NCBI GenBank assembly: GCA_002717505.1
Contig: PBEB01000022.1
Location: 170,725-228,654, forward strand
Source: Leptospiraceae bacterium
GTDB taxonomy: Bacteria > Spirochaetota > Leptospiria > Leptospirales > Leptonemataceae
Length of the DNA: 57,930 bases
Direction of reading: 5' to 3'
Within the stretch, counting starts at the first letter, position 1. Every line of letters begins with the position of its first letter. This document shows, one piece after another, positions 17,194 through 25,788 of this stretch. The position numbers and the translations under genes are program-made. A model generated the notes under the pieces. That model did not search any database, was not told the origin of the DNA, and saw only the letters and a list, made by a program, of their open reading frames with translations.

Positions 17194-18669
17194 TCAGGAT
17201 TCCGATTCATCCCGCAAAGGAACAATTTCAGACTCGGGCAGATTCAAGACAGTATTGGGCCTCAGGCTTGTCGCAAAACCGGCATCGTGGCTGACAAAAA
17301 GGATGGCTCCTGAATATGCATTTAAGGAGCAGATCAGATTTTCCTTTGCATGCAGATCCAGGTTCTGCTCCGGCTCATCCAGAATCAGTAGTGCAGGCTC
17401 AGCCAATGCAGCGATAGTCAGCAAGACCCTCATTCGCTCGCCTCCACTGAGTGTGCGCATTGGTCTGCGAATCGCCTGGCCTCGAATGCCGGAGAAACCC
17501 AGCAGGGTTCTCCAACGCGCTTTCGCATCATTCCGCACAGCTTCCAGTGGCAATGCCATGGTCCATAGGTCAAAAAAGCTGTCTTCCAGGGAATTTTCCG
17601 AGTCAAAAAACTCCAGGCCCTGGGGCATCCAGAACACCGGTCCTCCCGGTCGGCAGATTCCTGATGCTTCTTTCCTACCCAGGATCGTTTGTAGGAAGGT
17701 AGACTTACCACAGCCGTTCGGCCCCTGAACCCAGAGTCTTTCTCCGGCAGCAATGGAAATTGAAATGGTATTTCTCTCGACCGATTCTACGGCCCTGGCT
17801 TCTATCCCGGGCCTGCCTTTTCCGGACCCCAGAAAATAAAAGTCTCGAAGAACCAGGGCATCCTTGCTGCTTGAGCGGGCCGGGATATTCACAATTCCAC
17901 CGGTACTGTCATTCAAGGAGCGAAGCTCCTTGCTCGCTCCGTCACGAATTTCCTGGTTTCGCATCTGCTTTGTATGCGACTGCTTGTTCAGGCGGGCTTC
18001 TGTTTTCTCCGCCCGATTTTTCTGTCTATTAATCAAGGACCGGGGAATATTCTGGGTCAGGTTATCCCGCTGGGCCTTTCTGGTTCTATGTGCCTGGCGG
18101 TGCTGGATTTCGCGCCCGGCCTTTTCGGCTCTATGAAGCGTAGAGTTCAGGTTGGCTATACGTTTCTCTCTGGCTTCCGCATGCTGCCTTCTTACATTCA
18201 GATAATGCGCATAGTTGCCTCCATAGCGTAGAAGTGTGCCTTCCTGTAGATGTAGGATCTCATCGACTTCATAGAGAAAATCCATATCATGACTGACGAT
18301 GAGCTTGAAGCCGGGAAATTCTTTCAGAAATTTCAAGGCTTTGAAACGAAAGTCTGCATCCAGGTGACGAAAGGGCTCATCCAGCAACAGAACGGAGTCT
18401 GCTTGAACGCCGCGATCCATCCATTCAAGCCAGCGAAGGCTTTGCCCCTGGCCCTGGCTCAATGGGACAGGATCTGGATGTTGGACTCCATAGGTTACAT
18501 CCACGCCCGCTTCCAGACATCGCTGATATAGAATTCGCAATAGCGTCGATTTACCGCCACCGTTCGGGCCGGTGAGCGCCATTAGATTACCCGACAGAGA
18601 CAGCTCCAGTCCGCTGAAAAGTTCGGGGGGCGCGCCTAATTCATCTGAATTTAGATTGAAGAAATGCAT
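17194..18669 (-). CDS. ABC-F family ATPase with reduced first nucleotide-binding domain
   Basis: Soluble twin-ATPase protein of the ABC-F class, 491 residues, likely ribosome-associated (translation factor or antibiotic protection). NBD1: Walker A GPNGGGKST (34-42), Q63, a degenerate signature LSQGQ (70-74), Walker B VLLLDEP (93-99), H127. Only about 28 residues separate Walker A from the signature, so most of the helical subdomain and arm is missing. A long basic, helical interdomain linker (about 150-255) follows, as in resistance ABC-Fs. NBD2 is canonical: GPNGCGKST, TLSGGERMR, LLILDEPEQNLD, FVSHDAGF. The ATG at 18669 has an ideal GGAGG; an upstream in-frame start at 18699 lies inside the leader ORF region. 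No transmembrane partner is present. Confidence 0.87.
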   Translation of the reverse strand: MHFFNLNSDELGAPPELFSGLELSLSGNLMALTGPNGGGKSTLLRILYQRCLEAGVDVTYGVQHPDPVPLSQGQGQSLRWLEWMDRGVQADSVLLLDEPFRHLDADFRFKALKFLKEFPGFKLIVSHDMDFLYEVDEILHLQEGTLLRYGGNYAHYLNVRRQHAEAREKRIANLNSTLHRAEKAGREIQHRQAHRTRKAQRDNLTQNIPRSLINRQKNRAEKTEARLNKQSHTKQMRNQEIRDGASKELRSLNDSTGGIVNIPARSSSKDALVLRDFYFLGSGKGRPGIEARAVESVERNTISISIAAGERLWVQGPNGCGKSTFLQTILGRKEASGICRPGGPVFWMPQGLEFFDSENSLEDSFFDLWTMALPLEAVRNDAKARWRTLLGFSGIRGQAIRRPMRTLSGGERMRVLLTIAALAEPALLILDEPEQNLDLHAKENLICSLNAYSGAILFVSHDAGFATSLRPNTVLNLPESEIVPLRDESES

Positions 18670-18670
18670 A

Positions 18671-18703
18671 CTAAACCTCCGGGGCGGGAAGACCCGCAAC
18701 CAT
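18671..18703 (-). CDS. Candidate leader peptide of the ABC-F gene
   Basis: A ten-codon ORF (MVAGLPAPEV then TAG) whose stop lies one base before the ABC-F ATG; the ABC-F Shine-Dalgarno GGAGG is inside its last codons. A GCGGG-TCTT-CCCGC hairpin (18684-18697) lies within it. Such an arrangement would couple leader translation to exposure of the ABC-F start. The leader itself has no strong ribosome-binding site, so translation is uncertain. Confidence 0.35.
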   Translation of the reverse strand: MVAGLPAPEV

Positions 18704-18729
18704 GCTCTTAAAGTGAGATTATGGTAGGT

Positions 18730-18741
18730 TTAGTTGCGCAT
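18730..18741 (-). CDS. Candidate minimal upstream ORF (M-R-N-stop)
   Basis: ATGCGCAACTAA in the ABC-F leader, downstream of the candidate promoter and of a small AGGTC-TCAG-GACCT hairpin (18746-18759). Could be chance; listed because start-stop-like ORFs occur in leaders of ribosome-protection genes. Confidence 0.2.
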   Translation of the reverse strand: MRN

Positions 18742-18766
18742 AGGAAGGTCCTGAGACCTGAAAAGA

Positions 18767-18794
18767 ATTAGATGCACTTTCGCATAAAGGTCAA
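18767..18794 (-). promoter_or_regulatory. Candidate sigma70-type promoter for the ABC-F gene
   Basis: On the minus strand TTGACC (18789-18794) and TCTAAT (18767-18772) are separated by 16 bases. It lies between the terminator of the upstream dehydrogenase gene and the ABC-F start, giving a leader of roughly 90 bases. Confidence 0.4.
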
Positions 18795-18842
18795 CAAAAA
18801 AACTCTATTCAATCCAGAGGCGGCCAGCTTACACAACAGGAG

Positions 18843-18876
18843 CAAAAAAAAGGCCCGGTAGAAACCGGACCTTTTT
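18843..18876. terminator. Rho-independent terminator, probably bidirectional
   Basis: GGCCCGGT-AGAA-ACCGGACC forms an 8-bp stem with one non-Watson-Crick pair (18852-18871). On the minus strand it is followed by seven or more Ts and ends the 3-hydroxyacyl-CoA dehydrogenase transcript; a five-T run on the other side would also stop plus-strand transcription. Confidence 0.85.
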
Positions 18877-18939
18877 GCCTTTTCGCATTCGGGCATTTGC
18901 GAAGCCCGATTGCTTGAATCTAGAGGCTGGAATATCTGA

Positions 18940-20247
18940 TCAAGAGCCCCGAAATAGCTGACGGTAATCCAGTTTGCTCTGAAGCTTATAAACAGGAGAA
19001 CCAGAGATCTTGCCCAGATAATCGGGAACAGGAATTCCAGCAGCATCGATGAATTTTTTGGTTTCATCCACGCCACCCAGCAAATCAACCCATGCGGATG
19101 GTGGAACCCAGTTAAAGCCGAATCCCATAGCCCCGTCTACTCCGTCCTGGTCGGTTACATCCGGAATCAGGGAGTAAGAGTAAGAGATGTAGCGAGCGAT
19201 GAATCGGCGAACCAGTTCTGCTTCTTCGCCTTTTTCGTTCTTGAGAAAATCTGCGAAGTGAAAGTACTGAGACTCATGAATCAGCGATGCTGCCTTTTTC
19301 TTAAAGGACAGGTCCAGCTTGGGTAGATCTTCGTAATTTCCGGTCTTGATATTATAAACCTTTTTTACGCTCTTTCCTTCTGGAGTCTTTTCGCGCATAT
19401 AAAGGCCTTTGCCTTTCTTATTCCCCAGGGCTCCCTGATCGATGAGCTTCTGCAGGTAATCCGGCATTTTGAAGGTGTCATGAGCCGCATCTTTGGTGTT
19501 CTCGTAAATGTTATCTACGATAGCTTTATGAACATCCAGACCAACCAGATCTGCTGTGGCCAGAGGAGCCATGGCACGTCCAGTGTAGCCGGACAATAGC
19601 TGATCCACCAGGTGTATGCCGCCTTTATCGGCCAGTTTTTCAGCATAGATGGCTGCTTCGTTCATGAACTGGAAGCCAATTCTGTTCCCTGCGAAACCCG
19701 GTCGGTCATTGGCAATGATTACATGGCGATGCAGTTTGTTTTCCAGGTAATCGGACAACTCTTTCGTATAGGCAGGGTCATTTTTTGGATGTACGATCAA
19801 TTCGCAAAGCACCAGCTTGTACGGAGGATTGAAAAAGTGAGTACCGTAGTAGTATTTCTGTCCATCTTCGTCCAGGTGGGAAGCCAGTCGTTCGATGGAA
19901 AGACCGGAGCTTACAGTAGAGACTAGAGTTCCGGGCTTTCTGGCCGCAGAGATTCGCTTCATTAGCGGCTCTTTCACTTCGTAGCTTTCGGCTACCAGCT
20001 CGAATACCCAATCCGATTCAGAAACAGCCTTTTCCAGATCGTCATCGTAAGTGCCGGGAATTAGATTATCCGCGAATACTCCGGATCGCACGGAAGCCAC
20101 TGCTGTCTGAACTCCTTCTTTTGCCTTATCCAGGGTTCGGGCCAGCATATACACCTTCGCACCGCCGAAGGCAGCTACAATGGCTGCACTGTTGGCACCC
20201 ATGGTTCCGTTTGCACCCAGGACCGTTACTGTCTTAAAATCCTTCAT
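18940..20247 (-). CDS. 3-hydroxyacyl-CoA dehydrogenase
   Basis: NAD-dependent oxidation of 3-hydroxyacyl-CoA to 3-ketoacyl-CoA in beta-oxidation, cytoplasmic, 435 residues. N-terminal Rossmann [20 protein letters not shown], the dehydrogenase signature [19 protein letters not shown] with catalytic His, and [19 protein letters not shown] leading into the C-terminal dimerisation domain (about 190-430, including [17 protein letters not shown]). It is longer than the 280-310-residue single-domain enzymes and resembles the dehydrogenase part of FadB-like proteins without the hydratase domain. A strong terminator follows. No thiolase or hydratase gene is adjacent. Confidence 0.92.
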   Translation of the reverse strand: MKDFKTVTVLGANGTMGANSAAIVAAFGGAKVYMLARTLDKAKEGVQTAVASVRSGVFADNLIPGTYDDDLEKAVSESDWVFELVAESYEVKEPLMKRISAARKPGTLVSTVSSGLSIERLASHLDEDGQKYYYGTHFFNPPYKLVLCELIVHPKNDPAYTKELSDYLENKLHRHVIIANDRPGFAGNRIGFQFMNEAAIYAEKLADKGGIHLVDQLLSGYTGRAMAPLATADLVGLDVHKAIVDNIYENTKDAAHDTFKMPDYLQKLIDQGALGNKKGKGLYMREKTPEGKSVKKVYNIKTGNYEDLPKLDLSFKKKAASLIHESQYFHFADFLKNEKGEEAELVRRFIARYISYSYSLIPDVTDQDGVDGAMGFGFNWVPPSAWVDLLGGVDETKKFIDAAGIPVPDYLGKISGSPVYKLQSKLDYRQLFRGS

Positions 20248-20451
20248 AGCCTTTTATTTTCTCCTGGCGCTGTTGCTCGGGCATTCAGCGCATGATATAA
20301 TACCGGGCCCGAAGGCCTCTTTCATTCCACTAACCGTGGACAAATGCCCCTCCGATCCGGGGCCTGGACAGCTTCCGGTGTCCGGCTCCTGAGTCAAATC
20401 CTTTGGATTAAGCACTTTACCCGGTATTGCATTGCTTCAGGCTGTCCTGGC

Positions 20452-20847
20452 ATGTTCCACAGGGATTATATTCTGCGGTTGATTCAGGAGTTTGCCGTAT
20501 TTCTTGCGCGGCTTACAGGTCTGAAGGATCGGAATGACCCGGAGGCTGTGTTTCTGGAATTGGAACGTTCTTTTAGACAGTTCCTGGGATATGACTCCCC
20601 GTTGCTGGAAAGCCTGGGTCCGGAAGGCACCCTGGCCGTTTTATCAGCTGCAGATGGAGGGAATCCGGATCAGCTGGCCATGGGAGCTATCCTTTTTCGA
20701 GAGAAAGCGGAGAATTATCGGAATTACGGGGATCCGGCCATGGCTGAGAAATGCGAACTACTTTCCGTTCGTCTGAAGGATGCCATCAATGGCAGGCCTC
20801 TTTCTACGGAGATTCGCAAACTACTGGAATCTGAAGAACAGGATTAG
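20452..20847 (+). CDS. DUF6483-like protein of unknown function
   Basis: 131 residues starting MFHRDYILRLIQEFAVFLARLTG, which resembles the N-terminus of DUF6483 proteins (M-x-x-RDYI-x-R-x-I). It is soluble and mostly helical, and contains a TPR-like stretch (AMGAILFREKAENYRNYGDPAMAEKCELLSVRL). The frame is open to 20344, but those residues look like translated promoter DNA. It is divergent from the 3-hydroxyacyl-CoA dehydrogenase gene. Function unknown. Confidence 0.7.
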   Translation: MFHRDYILRLIQEFAVFLARLTGLKDRNDPEAVFLELERSFRQFLGYDSPLLESLGPEGTLAVLSAADGGNPDQLAMGAILFREKAENYRNYGDPAMAEKCELLSVRLKDAINGRPLSTEIRKLLESEEQD

Positions 20848-21102
20848 AGATCAGCCCGGGTCAAAGGAAAGGACCGAAAAAGAGAGCAAGGGCATTGAAC
20901 CTGGGACTGAAAACCACTGTTTCTGGAGCTTCGATTCTAACAAAGGTTTTGGTGTCCACAGCCGTTCGACCCCGGAGAACGAAGCAGGGCTCGCCTCAGA
21001 CCCATTTCCGAACATGTCTCCATCGCAATCCTTAGCCTTGCAAGGCACTGAGTGGAGGAGGTTACTGGCATCCATTTGCCACTTAGCACTTCACGAAATT
21101 GC

Positions 21103-22638
21103 CTATAGTCCCAGTCTGTATTCGGCCCCGAAGCTCAGTCGAACATGGTGATCCCGCAGGCCTCCCAGCTTGAGAGCATCGTTCACTTGCTGGATCTGCA
21201 GGTAGGCCTCCAGCGGGCTCAGTCCGTCGAAATTCTGCGCAATGTTTGGCTCGGTCACTGTGGCCAGTCCGTTCTGCCCGGCTATGCCCAAATAGAATCT
21301 CAGATCGGGCATGAAGCTATAGTACAGCGTAGAATCATAGGCGGTCCCTTCATAGAAGACCTTGGGATCCAGGCGAAACGATCTTTGTCCGGTATAGCTT
21401 CCTCCGGAATCGAAGAAGTTCCCTCGGTTATCGGAGATGGCGGAACCCTGCAACTGGACTACACCGCCGCTGATCTTCCATTGAAGAGCCTGTCCGAACA
21501 ATTGGAAGGAATAGAGTACTTCTAGAGTGCCTCGGACACCGCGCATCCACATCCGATTCTTTGTAGTCTGGGTGCCAAAGTAGTTCAAAGCCGATGTCTG
21601 GAAGCCAAAGACGCTACCATCGTTATTGGATTCCGTAAACTGACCCATATAATCTACAACCGGACGTACCTCCAGAAATTCGTTGGAATAGGCAGTAAAT
21701 CCCAGGCCAATGGAATGCTCTGTCCGGCTCAATTCACGGGCATAATCCAGGTCCAGAACGAATGAGTCAGTAGGCAGACCCGTCAGAATATCTGTGGTAG
21801 TACCCAGTTCATAGTTTGCGCGATTGTAGGCCGCTTCCAGTCTTCGTGATGATAATCGGACCAGAAATCTATCAAACAGGTACTCGATTTCGCCGCCGTA
21901 GGATGCACCGTCTACATAGCTCGCAGGTGAAGATGAGATGGTCTTATTGCTTAAAGGCCCTCGAAGCCCGTTGTACTCATCGACGAATGGAACGAACATG
22001 GGACGAATCCTGGCTCCTCCGCCCTCAAGGCGAAATCTGATTTCGTGACGATTGACCTCTTCGCCGATCAGAGTCCTTAATAGATCACTATCGAAGAATC
22101 CAGGCTCCTGCTGGGATGTGGGATCCGTTTCTGGAGTTGTTTCAGGTTGCTCGTTTTCTCGATTTTCCTTTTCTTCCTGCTCCTTACGCTCCTGCTCTTT
22201 TCTTTCTTCTTCTCGAGCTTTCTCTTCTTCGATCTGATTCAGGATTTCCTGCTGGCGCCTCTCCTCTTCTTTTTTCCGTTGTTCTTCCTGTCTCTTTTGT
22301 TCTTCTGCTCTACGTTGCCTTTCTGCTTCTTCTCGTTTACGCTGTTCTTCCAGCCTCTTACGTCGTTCCTCTTCTTCTTTTTGCTTATCGACTTCGTCGT
22401 TTCCGTAATTGTTATTATAGAGGATTCTCGCAATCTGAGTTTTGGATATGACTTGCCGACGATTCCCGGAAACGATAATCACACTGGCCTGGTTTTGTTG
22501 AATGATTCGACCGTTTATCCGGGTTCCATTTCGCAATAGCACGGTGTCTGCCAGAAGTCCGGCTGGCAGAAGAAATACTACAAAGAGTAGCACCCTTGCG
22601 TGTAATGATGATTGACTTTTTGGTTGGACAGAATTCAT
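21103..22638 (-). CDS. Coiled-coil outer-membrane beta-barrel-like protein
   Basis: 511 residues in three parts. After a signal peptide (cleavage near LLADTV, residue 31) comes a small beta domain (DTVLLRNGTRINGRIIQQNQ to IARILY) seen at the N-terminus of several leptospiral envelope proteins. Residues about 80-175 form an extremely Glu/Lys/Arg-rich single alpha-helix or coiled coil with KEEERRKR-type heptads. Residues about 185-511 alternate hydrophobic and polar residues, have many aromatics and end in a strand (HHVRLSFGAEYRLGL), suggesting a beta-barrel. A periplasm-spanning helix tethered to a barrel is an inference. It lies 11 bases after the TPR gene. Confidence 0.75.
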   Translation of the reverse strand: MNSVQPKSQSSLHARVLLFVVFLLPAGLLADTVLLRNGTRINGRIIQQNQASVIIVSGNRRQVISKTQIARILYNNNYGNDEVDKQKEEEERRKRLEEQRKREEAERQRRAEEQKRQEEQRKKEEERRQQEILNQIEEEKAREEERKEQERKEQEEKENRENEQPETTPETDPTSQQEPGFFDSDLLRTLIGEEVNRHEIRFRLEGGGARIRPMFVPFVDEYNGLRGPLSNKTISSSPASYVDGASYGGEIEYLFDRFLVRLSSRRLEAAYNRANYELGTTTDILTGLPTDSFVLDLDYARELSRTEHSIGLGFTAYSNEFLEVRPVVDYMGQFTESNNDGSVFGFQTSALNYFGTQTTKNRMWMRGVRGTLEVLYSFQLFGQALQWKISGGVVQLQGSAISDNRGNFFDSGGSYTGQRSFRLDPKVFYEGTAYDSTLYYSFMPDLRFYLGIAGQNGLATVTEPNIAQNFDGLSPLEAYLQIQQVNDALKLGGLRDHHVRLSFGAEYRLGL

Positions 22639-22649
22639 AGCGGGGATCT

Positions 22650-23723
22650 CTAATCAGAAACGGACTGTGCCTTCGCCAGTCGTTCCAGTACTTCTTTTTC
22701 TTTTTCAAGCTTCGATCGATTATTTTCCAGAAAGAATGGATCGCCGGGATTCTCAAGAAGAATATTGATTTGGTTCAATGCTCTTCCATAATCTCGGGAT
22801 TCTCTGTAAATATCGGCCAGGTAATAATGAAGCGAAAGGTCATAATCTTTGCGACGATCGCCGGTCAGAGTCTCAGTGGGTATACTTTCCAGTAGCACTC
22901 GAGCTCTCAGCTTATCTCCCGATGACAAATAGAGCCTTGCCATCCCTATTTTCATACGCGAATCATCTGGAAATTGGTTCAATCCCTCTTTCAAATAGAT
23001 TCGGGCCTGCGGCTTGCGATCTGTTTCCAGGGAGTAGACGCCCAGTGCGAATAGAGCATCCGGCCTGAGGGGGGCAAGTTCATGGGCCTTTCGGTAATAG
23101 TGCATTACGCAGCGATGGTCTTGCAGCTCTTCGCAGGCCCGGGCGATATTCATGTTGGGACCAGGGTCTCGGGGAATGAGACCGGAAGCGCGCTGGAAGA
23201 GCCGAATGGCTTCTTCAAAGTTTCGAAGCAGTAGATTAAGCCTGGCCGAATTATACAAAAATGGATAGAACTGAGGGTCAGCCTTCAGGCCTACTTCAAA
23301 TCGTTGCAAAGCAATCTCGCGATTCTTTTGATTCGACAGGTCCTGGAGAAGCTCCTCTATCGTTTCGTTATTGAATCGCCCAACATCGTCAGTGGCATTT
23401 CCCTGCCAGGTAATTGTGGAAAAGGTTCCTGTAGGCGCAGGACCCTGAAAGTCCTTTCCGGTGCAAATGATGAAGTCTTGTCTGGATCGCGAAAATGTGC
23501 CGTCCGGAGTTGGCTTGCCGGGAAGCGGTTCGCCATCTTCGGGAACAAGCAGATCCGGGAAGCCCGGACTTTCGGGAAATACATTTATTGCCGGAACCAA
23601 AATCAGCGTTAGAGCGAGCAGGCTGATTTTGAAACAAGAGTAGAGCCTTCGGTTTAACAGAGGCGTGCGAGTACTTAGGTACCGGTTTCTGTCATGCATG
23701 TCCGAGGGTATTCCCATGGTCAT
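22650..23723 (-). CDS. Exported TPR-repeat protein
   Basis: 357 residues with an N-terminal signal/anchor (CFKISLLALTLILVPAINVF, about residues 30-50) and an extracytoplasmic region. Tetratricopeptide repeats begin near residue 130: ALQRFEVGLKADPQFYPFLYNSARL, EEAIRLFQRASGLIPRDPG, CVMHYYRKAHELAPLRPDALFALG, QARIYLKEGLNQFPDD, and at least one more near the C-terminus. It is a probable scaffold in the periplasm. Immediately upstream of the beta-barrel gene and likely co-transcribed. The start may be one of three Mets at residues 1, 3 and 9. Confidence 0.8.
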   Translation of the reverse strand: MTMGIPSDMHDRNRYLSTRTPLLNRRLYSCFKISLLALTLILVPAINVFPESPGFPDLLVPEDGEPLPGKPTPDGTFSRSRQDFIICTGKDFQGPAPTGTFSTITWQGNATDDVGRFNNETIEELLQDLSNQKNREIALQRFEVGLKADPQFYPFLYNSARLNLLLRNFEEAIRLFQRASGLIPRDPGPNMNIARACEELQDHRCVMHYYRKAHELAPLRPDALFALGVYSLETDRKPQARIYLKEGLNQFPDDSRMKIGMARLYLSSGDKLRARVLLESIPTETLTGDRRKDYDLSLHYYLADIYRESRDYGRALNQINILLENPGDPFFLENNRSKLEKEKEVLERLAKAQSVSD

Positions 23724-23769
23724 AGTATCGGACGATTTGAACGGGAGTTTTGTTTCCTATAGAATAGCG

Positions 23770-24309
23770 CTAAACCTCTTCCAGATTCAAGATATCCTGT
23801 AGAAAGAAGGCGGCCAGGTCATGTCTGCCGGTCATCCCGGCCTTATCGTAGAGAGCCTGGCTTTGGTTTCGGACGGTTTTTTCCTTTTTCCCCAGCTGAG
23901 CGGCCGCTTCCTTGAAGCTATATCCCTGGATTAGCTTTTCAGCTACCTTTTGCTCACCTTCTGTAAAACCCCATCTCTGAAATTGATCCTGTACGGCTTT
24001 GCGATAATCCAGCAACACATCCTGGTACTGAATTCGGAATCGCTCCAGCTCCTGGCGTGTCTGATCTAGTTCTCTTGCAGCTCGGGAGAATTCCTGATCC
24101 GCAGAATTTCGCATGGCCAGGATAATCACTGTCATACCCAGCAGGAAAAGGCCTTCCAGCAAGGAGTGCGCAGTGATTCGACCCTCTTCCTGAAGATGGT
24201 GAAAGATATCGTAGATGGTGAATACGAATATCATCGCTGCCATCGCCAGGCCGATGCGTCGTAATGTAACCTGAATGTCAGAATGCATCCATCGGGACAA
24301 ATGACCCAT
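23770..24309 (-). CDS. Membrane-anchored LuxR-type HTH regulator
   Basis: 179 residues with two N-terminal transmembrane helices (about 16-36 and 47-65), a coiled-coil stretch (70-110, RELDQTRQELERFR) and a C-terminal LuxR/GerE-like helix-turn-helix: WGFTEGEQKVAEKLIQGYSFKEAAAQLGKKEKTVRNQSQALYDKAG. The T-E-G-E-x-x-V-A-x-x-L-I-x-G-x-S pattern is the GerE signature. It has no receiver or PAS domain, so the signal presumably acts through the membrane part. It is the first gene of a cluster with the TPR and barrel genes and diverges from the TolC-CzcA genes, either of which it might control. Confidence 0.82.
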   Translation of the reverse strand: MGHLSRWMHSDIQVTLRRIGLAMAAMIFVFTIYDIFHHLQEEGRITAHSLLEGLFLLGMTVIILAMRNSADQEFSRAARELDQTRQELERFRIQYQDVLLDYRKAVQDQFQRWGFTEGEQKVAEKLIQGYSFKEAAAQLGKKEKTVRNQSQALYDKAGMTGRHDLAAFFLQDILNLEEV

Positions 24310-24344
24310 TGCTTTTTCTCCTCAATTGGTCTTAAATACTACCT

Positions 24345-25787
24345 ATGATCCAGATAAAGCCAGATCCGGGCAGGCAGCATTTCGAAAACAGAAGCGGGAA
24401 GCAGCGCTTGTCGACTTTGATTCCAGTTATCAAAAAGGGGTTGGTCAGTCCTGGCCCTCTGAAGGGGGCATTTCTCCTGACTCTGTTACTGGGTATTCCC
24501 GGTTTCCTGAAGAGCGATGAAATTCCATCCCTTTCTTACCTGGACGCTCTCAATCGTGCATACGAGAACTCCCCGGAAGTTCGTATTGCGAATTCGGATC
24601 TGGAAATTGCCAGAAAAGAATCAGAACAATCCGAATCACTTATATCCGAAGCTCCATCGTTGGAAGCTTCCATTACCCGGGGAACAAACAAGGACTCCAT
24701 TGAAGCGTTGGATTTGAATTACTCTGCCCAGGTGAATGGGAAAGAAGTCCCGGTGAAAGGATGGGAACTGGGTATCTCTCAGAAGGTTGAAATCGGCGGT
24801 CAGCGCGGTCTTCGTCAGGATCAGAAAGCGGCGGAAAAATCACTTTATGAGGCTCGGCTAACTTCCACTCAGCTCGAAGCGAGGTCGCGGGCCAGAGATC
24901 TGTATCTCCAGGCTGCATTGCTGGAAGAGTGGGAGGAGCACCTTACAGAACATCTAAGTCGCTTTTACCGGCTCAGGGCCAGGTTTGGCGGAAGCTATAT
25001 TGATCGGCGTCTGGGAAACTATAGCATTGTAGCATTAAACATGGGTATTCAGACTCTTAAATCGGAGAGAGATGAAGTTTCCATATTGAAGCGAAAAATG
25101 ATGCGAGAATTGGCCCTGATGGTGGGCGAAAGAACCGATGCACTGAAGCTACAGGGCATCGATTCGGTTTCCATGCCGGCGCTTCCGCCCTTGCCGGAGC
25201 TTGAAGAAGCCATGGAGAATCAGGGAGTTACGCTAAAGGAACGTAGAGCTCGATGGGAAGCCAGAATGAAAGAATCGGATCTGGAATCCAGAAAACTATG
25301 GCCTTCGCCTTCCATCTTCCTTTATGGCGGTGAACGGACAGTGAACTCCGGCTCAACAGTTTCTGTCTATCCGGGAAGCAGAGAGACTTACATGCGGGCT
25401 GGCATTCAGTTCCCTCTGTCTTTTGTAGGTCCGGAAAGCAAGACGCCGGATATTGCGAGGCTGCAGGCAGAGAAAGCAAAGGTAGAGCTGGATACCGAGA
25501 GGTCACGAGCCTCGCTACAGCTGAAAGCCGCTTATGAAAACTACGAGTCTCTGAAAAAGCAATATATGCAAATGAAGCTCTTTCTTGTTCAGGCGGAGCG
25601 GTTTCTCCCCGCTCTTGATCAGGCTTTGATGGGGCGAAGAATCAGTTACTTTGAGTTCTGGGGTGAACATGAGCGGTATCATGCTCTCTTTCAGCGAAGT
25701 CTGGATGTACGCCTGCAAGCGGCCCGGGCCCTGGGCGAAATCGAAATTCTAACAGGTCGCATACTTGACCCGGAAAGGAGCAATTGA
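24345..25787 (+). CDS. TolC family outer-membrane efflux protein (CzcC-like)
   Basis: 480-residue outer-membrane factor. A hydrophobic export signal (GAFLLTLLLGIPGFL) is preceded by about 40 residues, so the start may lie further in, although no better ATG is present. Two long helical repeats typical of OEPs follow: SLSYLDALNRAYENSPEVRIANSDL near residue 62, and the second repeat from LEEAMENQGVTLKERRARWEARM near 280, with the strand GWELGISQKVEIGGQRGLRQ in between. It overlaps nothing and is followed after one base by the RND pump start, so the two are co-expressed. It would provide the exit duct for the pump. Confidence 0.87.
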   Translation: MIQIKPDPGRQHFENRSGKQRLSTLIPVIKKGLVSPGPLKGAFLLTLLLGIPGFLKSDEIPSLSYLDALNRAYENSPEVRIANSDLEIARKESEQSESLISEAPSLEASITRGTNKDSIEALDLNYSAQVNGKEVPVKGWELGISQKVEIGGQRGLRQDQKAAEKSLYEARLTSTQLEARSRARDLYLQAALLEEWEEHLTEHLSRFYRLRARFGGSYIDRRLGNYSIVALNMGIQTLKSERDEVSILKRKMMRELALMVGERTDALKLQGIDSVSMPALPPLPELEEAMENQGVTLKERRARWEARMKESDLESRKLWPSPSIFLYGGERTVNSGSTVSVYPGSRETYMRAGIQFPLSFVGPESKTPDIARLQAEKAKVELDTERSRASLQLKAAYENYESLKKQYMQMKLFLVQAERFLPALDQALMGRRISYFEFWGEHERYHALFQRSLDVRLQAARALGEIEILTGRILDPERSN

Positions 25788-25788
25788 A

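Noticed and set aside
21035-21046. 12-bp palindrome GCCTTGCAAGGC
   Set aside because: Short, with no T-run or second copy; within chance expectation for a window of this size.
22147-22539. Long open frames on the plus strand opposite the coiled-coil protein, giving Phe/Leu-rich peptides
   Set aside because: They are the antisense of the GAA/GAG/CGT-rich coiled-coil codons; hydrophobicity is a by-product and there is no start context.
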